Source: Granulicella aggregans (GTDB lineage Bacteria; Acidobacteriota; Terriglobia; Terriglobales; Acidobacteriaceae). Taken from it: 64,000 bases of DNA. Below the pieces are notes generated by a model. The model had not been told where the DNA came from, made no database searches, and saw nothing but the letters and a program-made list of their open reading frames with translations. The stretch is taken from NCBI RefSeq assembly GCF_014203275.1, contig NZ_JACHIP010000007.1, positions 1 through 64,000 on the forward strand. Reading direction: 5' to 3'. The position numbers were made by a program, and so were the translations under genes. Positions 1 to 7,083 of this stretch are shown piece by piece. How positions within the stretch are numbered: position 1 is the first letter of the stretch; each line of letters begins with the position of its first letter.

Positions 1-1823
1 TCGGCGTACTGCTTGGTATTTACCCCTTGGAAGTCGAAGCACTGAAGGCGGGACATCTCCAGGCTGTCTTCCACATTGTCGAAGACGGAGTGATAAACGC
101 CGTGCCCGGTCCACTTCGCCATGTAGCGGTCGAGATGCTTGGGAAGAGTGAGGTTTGAGAGTCTCCGCATCGCTTGCGGAAGGTTGTAGATGCCTTTGAC
201 CGACTTGAATACCTCGTCGTCATCTTCAGGACCAATCGCCGCCCCTGAATTGGTAAGCAGGAGCTTGATGAAGGAGTGGAGAAAACCGATGTTGGTTTCA
301 GTTGGTTCGAGTGCGAAAGGGTTGATGCGGGGACCGTTCCTTCCGACCCGCTCGATGCGCCCTCCATACAGCTCAACGACGCTCTCGTAGCTGCCGCCGA
401 TGTCGAAGATGAAGGTGAAACCACCGTATTTCTGCTCCAGGCTGAGCATTTGGCAGGCGTTTACGCTTTTTCCACTACCCGTTGGACCGATGATGAGCTG
501 GACCCTCACGCCATTAACGTAGGCATCCTGGAAGTAAGGGGTCCTTGTTCGCGTCTCAAAGATGTTCAAATACTCGGCGTCAAGATCGTCCGAACGAACG
601 TGGCCTAGGTTCGGAGCGAAGATGCTCGACAGGCGCGCGTGATGGTCTTCCCGCAGCCAAAGCGGATAGACATTGAACTGCCGGTTGCCCGGGAACATCG
701 CGTAGAAAGCGGAAAGATTGCCGTAGGTCTCTTCGATGATTGGAGCGCGCGCATCCACAAAGAGACGATGGACAGCGGGCGTTGCATCACGTAGCTCAGC
801 TGCTGTACCTGCGGAGAGCAGCAACCGGAGCGCATAGTCGCCCTGGCCCAGTTTGTCGAGCGATGAGACAACCTCCGCGAGGCTGTCCACATTTCCCGTG
901 ACAGCTTTGGCGGTCGCGCTTGTTTCGAGCGGTGCCGTATTCTTACCGCTCATCAGACGCTGGATGGGCGAGTGTTTGAAGAACTCCAGAAACTTCTCCT
1001 GGCTCGTTACCTCCTTAAGCGTGGCGCTGTCAGTTTGTGGCCGCCAAACCGAGCACAGGATGCTGTCGCAATCGAGCTCCATCAGGTTCGTGAACAGACA
1101 CGGGCGAGAGATCTCAGGTGTGTTCGTCAACGGGAACATCTGGACGTAACGACGTCCGATGCGAAGATGGTCGCGATGCCATTCCACTGGGGATTGAACT
1201 ATCTGTCGGTCAATACCCGCGTCAGAGCGCAGACGAACGCCCGATGACCACTCTTCAAGGTTGAACATGTAACTGAAGAACTGAAACGCTTGTTCCTTGC
1301 CCAGAAGTTTCAGACCGATCGCATCGCTCAGATGTGACTCTAGGATCGTTGCTGCCTTTTCGAGTTCAAGCAGCCGTCGGTCTATTACCGTCCTCTGTTC
1401 CTTTGGCTTACGAGCTAGCGGATTACCGGTATCGGGCTCAATTGTGAGGCACCAATGCAGGTCGACGCGGCGGAAGCGGGCCGTCTTATCCAGGAATGCG
1501 ATTCTGTCGCTCACAAAGGATTCCGTCGCTGTGTCGGGGTATCTCCCCTGCCGGGGCAGATCGAAACCAGCCCTTACGCGGGCGTATTGGTACAGGCATG
1601 AGTCCTGTGGCAGACCACGCAACGAAGCTTCAACACCCCGCACGCGGACATCAAGATCCTCGTCGGTGCGGCTCTCGGCATCTATTCCATCGAGCGAGAA
1701 CAGGCAACCGTAACCGCCGCCCTTGAGCGCGAAGATGCTGTCCCCAACAAAGTGTGAGATCGGTACAATGCTGCTCGCTGCTCCTGCCTTCGTAAACCAC
1801 GGTGCGTTATCTGCGCGGGTCAT
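1..1823 (-). CDS. virB4: VirB4/TrbE-type conjugation ATPase, C-terminus outside window
   Basis: Cytoplasmic ATPase that energises assembly of the type IV secretion channel and pilus. Reading from ATG at 1823 to the window edge gives about 607 uninterrupted codons. A Walker A motif GPTGSGKS lies at residues 446-453, followed by the VirB4-like stretch CFDFQGVNTKQYA close to the edge. The N-terminal ~430 residues fit the CagE/TrbE/VirB4 N-domain. GAGGAG sits a few bases before the ATG, and the start overlaps the end of virB3 by 17 nt, a sign of translational coupling. Family members are usually 800-900 aa, so the Walker B and C-terminal part should lie left of position 1. Part of the element inserted at tRNA-Gln. 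No frameshift seen in the visible part. Confidence 0.9.
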   Translation of the reverse strand, partial: MTRADNAPWFTKAGAASSIVPISHFVGDSIFALKGGGYGCLFSLDGIDAESRTDEDLDVRVRGVEASLRGLPQDSCLYQYARVRAGFDLPRQGRYPDTATESFVSDRIAFLDKTARFRRVDLHWCLTIEPDTGNPLARKPKEQRTVIDRRLLELEKAATILESHLSDAIGLKLLGKEQAFQFFSYMFNLEEWSSGVRLRSDAGIDRQIVQSPVEWHRDHLRIGRRYVQMFPLTNTPEISRPCLFTNLMELDCDSILCSVWRPQTDSATLKEVTSQEKFLEFFKHSPIQRLMSGKNTAPLETSATAKAVTGNVDSLAEVVSSLDKLGQGDYALRLLLSAGTAAELRDATPAVHRLFVDARAPIIEETYGNLSAFYAMFPGNRQFNVYPLWLREDHHARLSSIFAPNLGHVRSDDLDAEYLNIFETRTRTPYFQDAYVNGVRVQLIIGPTGSGKSVNACQMLSLEQKYGGFTFIFDIGGSYESVVELYGGRIERVGRNGPRINPFALEPTETNIGFLHSFIKLLLTNSGAAIGPEDDDEVFKSVKGIYNLPQAMRRLSNLTLPKHLDRYMAKWTGHGVYHSVFDNVEDSLEMSRLQCFDFQGVNTKQYA

Positions 1824-2067
1824 AGTAGCTCCTCTGCTTCAGACTCAGAGACCAGAGTTGGAACATCTTTGGGTGCTTCCGGACCACCAGCCATGCTCCA
1901 AGCAAGAGTGCGGGAAAGCTGAAGATGGCAAGCCATTTGAAACCGGCGAGGAATACCGTCACCGTAACGAACACAATGGACATCCACGCTGACAGTTCGA
2001 GACCTAATTTGGTCCTGGGTCGATTCAGTGCGCCATTGATTGGGGACGGAATTCCTCGCCTTATCAT
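1807..2067 (-). CDS. virB3: VirB3/TrbD-like type IV secretion membrane protein
   Basis: Small (86 aa) inner-membrane component of a conjugation channel. A basic N-terminus (about 27 residues) is followed by two adjacent hydrophobic segments around residues 28-62, then a polar tail ending in RSYYDPRR, which is the VirB3/TrbD layout. GGAGGT eight bases before the ATG supports the start. It lies 13 nt after virB2 and overlaps virB4 by 17 nt, and the virB2-virB3-virB4 order is diagnostic although the protein alone is too short to be certain. Confidence 0.8.
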   Translation of the reverse strand: MIRRGIPSPINGALNRPRTKLGLELSAWMSIVFVTVTVFLAGFKWLAIFSFPALLLGAWLVVRKHPKMFQLWSLSLKQRSYYDPRR

Positions 2068-2080
2068 GTCGATGTACCTC

Positions 2081-2464
2081 CTACATCGACTGCCCGGTCA
2101 GTGAGCCGATCCAGCCGGCACCCCAACCGAGCACTCCGGCGCCAAACAGCGCACCGAAGAGCCCTGGGATAGCATCTTGAAATCTCCCACTCATCATGCG
2201 GATTCCGGCGAAGATCAAACCGCCGAAGCAGATGACCGCCCCCGCGTAAGTTGCGAAAGTTTTGAATGAGCCCATGAGCGTTGTGGCCCCAGAGAAGTCC
2301 ATCGTTCCCTGGGCATGAGCAATGCTTGTGACTGTGAGCGCGGCGAGCGCCGGCCACATCACACGCGTGGCGCGGAACAGTTTACGTTTCGAAAAAAGTC
2401 GGGCCAATCGCTTGGCAAGGCGGGCGGTACTGCGGGAGATCACTACTTGGCTGCTGCGTATCAT
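2081..2464 (-). CDS. virB2: VirB2/TrbC-like conjugative pilin precursor
   Basis: Probable major pilin of the conjugation apparatus, 127 aa. It has a long basic N-terminus, a hydrophobic signal segment ending AHAQG near residue 52, and two hydrophobic helices separated by a short polar loop (MMSGRFQDA), as in VirB2/TrbC pilins. ATG at 2464 is chosen over the in-frame ATG at 2476 because GGAGG lies five bases before it. First gene of the virB2-virB3-virB4 operon. A 43-bp operator-like element ends 66 nt upstream of the start, so transcription is probably controlled there. Confidence 0.8.
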   Translation of the reverse strand: MIRSSQVVISRSTARLAKRLARLFSKRKLFRATRVMWPALAALTVTSIAHAQGTMDFSGATTLMGSFKTFATYAGAVICFGGLIFAGIRMMSGRFQDAIPGLFGALFGAGVLGWGAGWIGSLTGQSM

Positions 2465-2530
2465 CGGCACCTCCATCGACTGGTCTCAGTCGGGAATATG
2501 TCGTGATGATTGAGCCTGTCCTCCGCCCTC

Positions 2531-2573
2531 GTCCAATACTTGTTATCAATCGGGTGATTGATCTGATTGATCG
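2531..2573 (-). promoter_or_regulatory. Operator-like element copy A upstream of virB2
   Basis: 43-bp element matching 39/43 positions of copy B (3750-3792) when both are read toward the downstream gene. The core is a 7-bp inverted repeat with a 4-bp spacer (ATCAATC-N4-GATTGAT, perfect in this copy), with a GATCAAT half-site on one side and CAAGTATTGGAC on the other. It also contains ATTGATAACAAGTAT, which fits the T-N11-A pattern of LysR-type regulators. It is the only candidate control region of the virB operon in the window. The binding protein is not known. Confidence 0.75.
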
Positions 2574-2594
2574 GCGTCCTCCGTGAAGGCCGTT

Positions 2595-3572
2595 TCAGCT
2601 GAGAAGTGTGAGTTGAGTGGGCTTGTCTTGCGGCGCTTCAGAGGCCCGTCCGAGGCTCGTGGAGGCCGCCTGCTTTCCGTTTTTTCTGAGCTGTCGTTTG
2701 AATCTACGAACCAGGACGGGAAGCGTTTTTGGATGACGTTCTTGGTGGTAGATCAATACGGTATCTACTGTCCAATTCACACCGGCGATCGGACGAGTCG
2801 TCAACTCGCTCTCAAGCGTTGATCCTTGTCGAATCAGAGCTAGCCCGTAGCCTTCTTTCACGAGAGTTTGCATCTCGTTCGGATGCGATGCTCGGGAATG
2901 CTCCTCGAGTTCGACACCGGCATTTCGGAGCAATTCAAGGAGCCTAGCGTGAGCCATGGGATGTCGTTGCGGGTGATAAAGGATAGTGAGATGTTTCTGC
3001 AAATCCAGCGTGGTTAAGGCATTTTTCGAAGCCAGAGGATCATCTTTGCGCAGGCAAACGACGAGGCGATCACATTGGATGTCCTCGACCCGCAATGCCG
3101 CGTGTTCAATCGGGCGGGTCACGATTGCGGCATCGAGCACGCCTGCCAATACATCTTCTACGAGCGGCATCGTGTCGTCTCGCTCCGGACGAACGGCACA
3201 GCTTGGCAGAAGCTCTCGATGCATTTTGCAGAAGCTTTGAAATAGAGTTTGATCCGCGAGAGGAGAGCACCCAAACCTCACTGAGGTGATCGCCCTACGC
3301 TCGATTGCAGCCAGAGCCTCGAACGCCTCCTCTCTTGCCTCCAAGACTGACTTCGCAATGAATTGGAAGGCAACGCCGGTATCGGTCGGCTTGATGCGTC
3401 CATCTTTTGCCTTCTCATACAGGCGAACGGAGGCATTTTCCTGAAACTGTTTCGCCTGGATGCTCAGGTTGGGTTGCCCCGTGTTGAGTTGTTCCGCTGC
3501 CGCGCGAAATCCCCGCAGTTCCAGAATCGTTAGCAGGTATCTGAAGTGTCGAAATTCGGCCCAATCATACAT
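2595..3572 (-). CDS. LysR-type transcriptional regulator on the integrated element
   Basis: 325-aa LysR-family regulator. The N-terminal winged helix-turn-helix covers residues 7-66 (HFRYLLTILELRGFRAAAEQ..QPNLS), followed by a linker helix and a substrate-binding-like effector domain (residues about 95-300). The C-terminal ~25 residues are polar and beyond the usual family length. The gene lies between the virB operon and alpA, and between the two copies of the operator-like element, one of which sits in its divergent intergenic region. That is the classical position for a LysR regulator binding site, so it is the best candidate controller of transfer and excision. The effector cannot be deduced. 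Confidence 0.9.
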   Translation of the reverse strand: MYDWAEFRHFRYLLTILELRGFRAAAEQLNTGQPNLSIQAKQFQENASVRLYEKAKDGRIKPTDTGVAFQFIAKSVLEAREEAFEALAAIERRAITSVRFGCSPLADQTLFQSFCKMHRELLPSCAVRPERDDTMPLVEDVLAGVLDAAIVTRPIEHAALRVEDIQCDRLVVCLRKDDPLASKNALTTLDLQKHLTILYHPQRHPMAHARLLELLRNAGVELEEHSRASHPNEMQTLVKEGYGLALIRQGSTLESELTTRPIAGVNWTVDTVLIYHQERHPKTLPVLVRRFKRQLRKNGKQAASTSLGRASEAPQDKPTQLTLLS

Positions 3573-3878
3573 AGTCCAACCGCCTCAATCATTGGAAATC
3601 CAACTCTAATTCGGCGAACAAAAGTTCGTGCATGAAGTCCGATTCTTCCGGTGATTTTGGCAAACGAGGGCACCGATAACAACAGAAATAGTGCAATTTG
3701 GCCAAACTTACTGCACATCAAGCGAAAAAACACGAAGTTTCATCTCGCCCGATCAATGAAATGAATCACCCGATTGATAGCAAGTATTGGACAGCATGCC
3801 GCAGTCGAGCGACGCTAGATATATTTCCCGATATGAATTCGAAAGCGCGCTTCTGAGTTGGCTGAGCTGGAGGTCACT
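3573..3878. other. Divergent intergenic region between the lysR-type gene and alpA
   Basis: About 305 bp, clearly more AT-rich than the flanking chromosome. It contains operator copy B (3750-3792). The rest (3573-3749) should contain the promoter of the LysR gene, but I see no convincing -35/-10 pair, no repeat and no small gene there. Confidence 0.6.
3750..3792 (+). promoter_or_regulatory. Operator-like element copy B upstream of alpA
   Basis: Same 43-bp element as copy A, with four differences. The inverted repeat has one mismatch here (ATGAATC-N4-GATTGAT). It ends 86 nt before the chosen alpA start and points toward alpA, as copy A points toward virB2. Conservation continues through CAAGTATTGGAC beyond the palindrome, so the shared unit probably includes promoter or activator contacts as well as the palindrome. 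Confidence 0.75.
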
Positions 3879-4229
3879 GTGAGGAACCGATTAGCCGTGG
3901 AGTCAAAACTTGTAGAGCATCTTGGAATCAGCTCAGGCAGCCGCAAGGCTATATTAAGCGGTTCGGATGAAATTATTTTTTGGCGGCTGCCAGAGGTGAA
4001 AGCGGTGACAGGGCTGTCGAAGTCGAGCCTTTATGAGTTGATCCGAGCGAATAATTTTCCTTCGCCTGTCCACCTGGGAGCACGCACGGTTGCATGGGTT
4101 GCGTCCGAGGTCAAACAGTGGGCAGCTGAACGCATCCTCAGCTCAAGAACCCCTGCGCCTAGTGTCGGCAGCAGGCGGATGCCCCAGGGTGCTCTTCCGG
4201 CACAATGGGCGTCGAAGAAGTGGGCTTAG
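3879..4229 (+). CDS. alpA: AlpA-family excision regulator (MerR-like HTH)
   Basis: 116 aa from GTG at 3879. This start is preferred over TTG at 3858 because GGAGG stands five bases before it. The core (IIFWRLPEVKAVTGLSKSSLY) followed by LIRANNFPSPVHLGARTVAW and SEVKQWAAERI is the Phage_AlpA/DUF-type winged helix found in P4 AlpA and related regulators of integrase expression or excision. It is convergent with the integrase and their stop codons overlap by 4 nt. Operator copy B lies upstream. The likely role is as recombination directionality or activation factor for the neighbouring integrase, inferred from family and position. Confidence 0.85.
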   Translation: MRNRLAVESKLVEHLGISSGSRKAILSGSDEIIFWRLPEVKAVTGLSKSSLYELIRANNFPSPVHLGARTVAWVASEVKQWAAERILSSRTPAPSVGSRRMPQGALPAQWASKKWA

Positions 4230-5452
4230 GCTGTCAACGCCCGTCTTCCTTTGGCGAGCTGCGCGTCCAAATAATCTGCCCACCACTGCATCATTTCCGC
4301 GCGCTGCTTTAGGTATTTCGCGTGGTTGTAGGCTGCAGCCACTTTGTCCCGTTTCATGTGGGCAAGCTGCAATTCGATGTGTGCTTCCTCGTAATCGTTC
4401 TCGTGAAGAATGGTCGAGGCCAAGCCGCGGAATCCGTGGCCAGTCATCCGGCCCTGATATCCAAGCCTGTAGAGCGCGTAAAGGAGGGTGTTGTTGCTCA
4501 TGGGCTTCTTCTTATCCATGGCTCCTGGGAATACCAAAGCGCCATTGCCAGTGAGCAATTTGAGAGCTCGCAGCACGGCCACCGCCTGATGTGACAGAGG
4601 AATGATGTGAGGTGTGTCCATCTTCATCCGTTCAGGCGGGATTATCCATCGCGCCTGGTCTAAGTCGAACTCTGTCCACGGGGCCTCGATCAGTTCGCTT
4701 GTGCGAGGAAAGCAATAGGCAAGAAGCTTGAGTCCGAAGCGAGTGAGCGCGTCCCCGTTGTAGTCATCCATCTTGGCCAGCAATTCCGGCAGGTCCTTCT
4801 CGTCGACTCGCGCGAAGTTCTCAGTCTTTGCTGCGGCCAAGATGTCTCTCGGCCTAAAGTCGGCAGAGGGATTCCGGCTTGCAAGATCGCGGGCGATCGC
4901 AAAGCGAAAAATCTGTCCGATCGATTGATGTGCTCTCTTGGCGACATCGCGAGCGCCTCGCGTCTCGATCGCAAGCATGATGTCGCGAACATGGCCTGTT
5001 TGAACGCCGTCAATGGGCAAGTGCCCGATGACGGGGAACACATCCGCTTCAAGACGGTTCATCAAGATTTCTGCGTGTCTAGGCGACTTGCCAATCGACC
5101 ACCAAGTCCACCACTTGCGGGCGACCTTCTCAAAACTGCTGTCAGCTTCACGTTCGAGGGCCTTGACCTCCTGTTGCTTTGCTTCCGCCTCAGCTTTGCG
5201 TTCGGCCATCGGGTTGACGCCCGTGGCCAGCAGTTTCTTCGCAGCATAGTGAAGCCCGCGCGCGTCCTTCGGGCCGACGAGTGGGTATTCCCCGAATGTC
5301 ATGTTCTTTTCTGCGCCATCAAACCGATAACGCCACAGCCAAGACTTTCCACCCCATGGCTGCACGAGGAGACAAAGCCCACCACCATCAGCCAATTTGT
5401 ATTTCTTGTCCTTCGGCTTTGCGTTCTCGATTTCCTTGATTGTCAGTGCCAC
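4226..5452 (-). CDS. int: P4-type tyrosine recombinase (element integrase)
   Basis: 408-aa site-specific recombinase that inserts and excises the element at tRNA-Gln. GTG at 5452 is chosen because GGAGG precedes it by eight bases and the product then begins MALTIKEIENAKPKD, the usual DUF4102 arm-binding start. A SAM-like core domain follows, then the catalytic domain. The tyrosine recombinase residues are present: R250 (FPRTSEL), H339 and R342 (GHGFR), H365 (QLAH) and nucleophile Y375 (AAAYNHAKY). The gene starts about 210 bp from the tRNA 3' end, the standard arrangement for tRNA-inserted elements. It appears intact and so potentially active. Confidence 0.95.
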   Translation of the reverse strand: MALTIKEIENAKPKDKKYKLADGGGLCLLVQPWGGKSWLWRYRFDGAEKNMTFGEYPLVGPKDARGLHYAAKKLLATGVNPMAERKAEAEAKQQEVKALEREADSSFEKVARKWWTWWSIGKSPRHAEILMNRLEADVFPVIGHLPIDGVQTGHVRDIMLAIETRGARDVAKRAHQSIGQIFRFAIARDLASRNPSADFRPRDILAAAKTENFARVDEKDLPELLAKMDDYNGDALTRFGLKLLAYCFPRTSELIEAPWTEFDLDQARWIIPPERMKMDTPHIIPLSHQAVAVLRALKLLTGNGALVFPGAMDKKKPMSNNTLLYALYRLGYQGRMTGHGFRGLASTILHENDYEEAHIELQLAHMKRDKVAAAYNHAKYLKQRAEMMQWWADYLDAQLAKGRRALTA

Positions 5453-5603
5453 GGCGGACCCTCCATAGCTGGGGTTTTTCTTTCCCCACACTTTGGCTCA
5501 TCCTACCCCACATTTTTCCCCACAGGAAAGTCTGGGTGTCCTCGGACGTTCCCGCACGCTCACACACGCATTTAAGACGTAAGTAGCTGTAAAACAACAA
5601 CAC

Positions 5604-5617
5604 CCTCGCGTGCGAGG
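5604..5617 (-). terminator. Short GC-rich hairpin between tRNA-Gln and integrase
   Basis: CCTCGC/GCGAGG perfect 6-bp stem with a 2-nt spacer. On the minus strand it is followed by a T-rich tract (GTGTTGTTGTTTT). It could end the tRNA-Gln transcript or be part of the integrase arm-binding region. A second GTGCGAGG copy lies at 5630-5637. Confidence 0.4.
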
Positions 5618-5661
5618 ATGTTTGGGGAGGTGCGAGGAAGTTCAGGTTTTAGGTGTTTTGG

Positions 5662-5695
5662 TTGCCCCCCAGGGATTCGAACCCCGATCGAGCGA
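5662..5695 (-). other. Predicted attachment site (attL/R) in the tRNA-Gln 3' end
   Basis: Inferred from an integrase that starts 210 bp away and faces away from the tRNA. P4-type integrases typically recombine at tRNA 3' ends and leave a short direct repeat at the far end. The far copy is not in this window, so the exact core cannot be set. Confidence 0.55.
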
Positions 5696-5732
5696 GTCAG
5701 AGTCGCTAGTCCTACCATTGAACGAGGGGGCA
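5662..5732 (-). tRNA. tRNA-Gln (anticodon CUG)
   Basis: 71-nt cloverleaf without encoded CCA. The acceptor stem TGCCCCC pairs with GGGGGCA, discriminator base A at 5662. The anticodon stem AGCGA/TCGCT encloses loop CTCTGAC, so the anticodon is CTG. The T-arm CGGGG-TTCGAAT-CCCTG has one G-T pair. It reads CAG glutamine codons. The 3' half is the likely attachment site of the element to the left, and the gene is left intact by the insertion. Confidence 0.95.
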
Positions 5733-5780
5733 ATGCAGAGTTGTGCGGGCCGCGAGGTGCTCATCACAGCCACTAGCTAG

Positions 5781-5809
5781 AGTGTACGAGGCATTGGGCT
5801 TAAGGTCAA
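5781..5809 (-). promoter_or_regulatory. Promoter of tRNA-Gln
   Basis: TTGACC (5804-5809), 17-bp spacer, TACACT (5781-5786) on the minus strand. The predicted start is about 40 nt before the tRNA 5' end. Good match to housekeeping sigma-70 consensus. Confidence 0.7.
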
Positions 5810-5829
5810 CGCGCCGCGATCCACAGACG

Positions 5830-6987
5830 TCACTCCACCGGCAACTTTGCTTTGTACCCATCGCGCGCGATGATGGAGTACTTCACCGACTTGCCTTTCT
5901 CATCCACCATCTTCAAGGGATGTCCTTCATTGTCAACCAATAGCACCTTGATCTTGCGATAGGTCCCGTCCGGCTTCGTATTCGTTGGCCGGTACGTCAA
6001 GACGTATTGGTTGCGAATCGAGTCGTTGATCTGCGCAAACACATCCGGCAGTTCGCCCTGGAAGATGGGACTGAAACTAAGGCCGCCGGTCATCGAGGCG
6101 AAGGTCTTCAGTTGGTTCTGTGCCTGGAGGTAGTTCATGTCGCGAATGGAACCGCCAATGCCGCCCCGGCCGCCGTATAGTTCGTTCTGGAACGCTCCCG
6201 TTCCAATGGTGAAGATGGTCACATTCGGAGTCGCCTTCACCTTGGCGAGAATCTTGTCCAAGGTCAACTTCGAAAAAGTATCTCGGCCTGAACCGATCAG
6301 GATGATGTACTTCCTTCCCTCAATGCGGCTCACACGGTCGAGCGTCTCGTAGAGCGCGTCGAAGGTATTCGTATCGCTAAAGCCCGGAATGGTCAGGCTC
6401 TGCAACGCTTGTCCGAGAATGTCCTTGTTGTTCGTGAAGTCGTTCAGGATATGGGTCTTCAGATCAAATGTGACGACTGCGATGTAATCATCGGGCCGTA
6501 GAGACCGAAAGAAGCTATAGGAGGCGTTTCGCATGTCCTGGATGTATCCCCAGTTGTTGGCCGCGAACTCAAGCAGCATCACGGCGGTGATGGGAGTCTG
6601 GGTCATGCGGACGGTGTCTACCTTCTGCTCCACTCCGTCTTCCAGAACGAGAAACTGTGCGGGCCTAAGCCCGGGGACAAACTGCTTGGTCTTATCCAAC
6701 TGGACGCTAACGTCGAGTGACACCAGAGGATTGTCGACGCGCAGGTTGTAGTTCGCGCCATTCGGATTCTTGATCTTCTCCTCAGCCGGGGCTGCTGGCG
6801 GGGGCGGCTCTTGCGCATCCTTCTTCTTCTTGATGACCACGGGGCCATTATCTGTTTGTGGTCCACCCTCGTCGGGCGCAGGCTGCTGCTGTTGTGCCGG
6901 GACGGTAGCGGGAGTCGACGTCTGGGCCTGCCCGGCCTGGGGCAGAGGAGACAGGGCTGCGAGAAGAAGCAGATAGCGGAACTTCAT
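5830..6987 (-). CDS. Secreted VWFA-related domain protein (acidobacterial type)
   Basis: 385 aa. A signal peptide (residues 1-21, ending AGQA) is followed by a Pro/Gln-rich and Lys-rich linker (22-75), a short beta-rich segment (VDNPLVSLDVSVQLD) and a von Willebrand factor A domain (about residues 130-350). It matches the acidobacteria-specific VWFA family (TIGR03436 type) in layout. The metal-binding DxSxS site expected after ITAVMLL reads EFAANN, so a MIDAS metal is probably not bound as in integrins. Function unknown, probably extracytoplasmic protein interaction. It is convergent with tRNA-Gln and divergent from the S55 gene. Confidence 0.85.
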   Translation of the reverse strand: MKFRYLLLLAALSPLPQAGQAQTSTPATVPAQQQQPAPDEGGPQTDNGPVVIKKKKDAQEPPPPAAPAEEKIKNPNGANYNLRVDNPLVSLDVSVQLDKTKQFVPGLRPAQFLVLEDGVEQKVDTVRMTQTPITAVMLLEFAANNWGYIQDMRNASYSFFRSLRPDDYIAVVTFDLKTHILNDFTNNKDILGQALQSLTIPGFSDTNTFDALYETLDRVSRIEGRKYIILIGSGRDTFSKLTLDKILAKVKATPNVTIFTIGTGAFQNELYGGRGGIGGSIRDMNYLQAQNQLKTFASMTGGLSFSPIFQGELPDVFAQINDSIRNQYVLTYRPTNTKPDGTYRKIKVLLVDNEGHPLKMVDEKGKSVKYSIIARDGYKAKLPVE

Positions 6988-7083
6988 GATGAAAACTGTA
7001 CCTCACGCGTCGTTACGAGTGCTGCTTTGCCTATTGTGCATCGTTGCAGCAGCTTTGAAGTAGGGATGATCTAGTCTGTAGAT

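Noticed and set aside
853-1247. Plus-strand reading frames across 1-1800
   Set aside because: They lie opposite virB4, which has Walker A and a coupled start; no family features on the plus strand.
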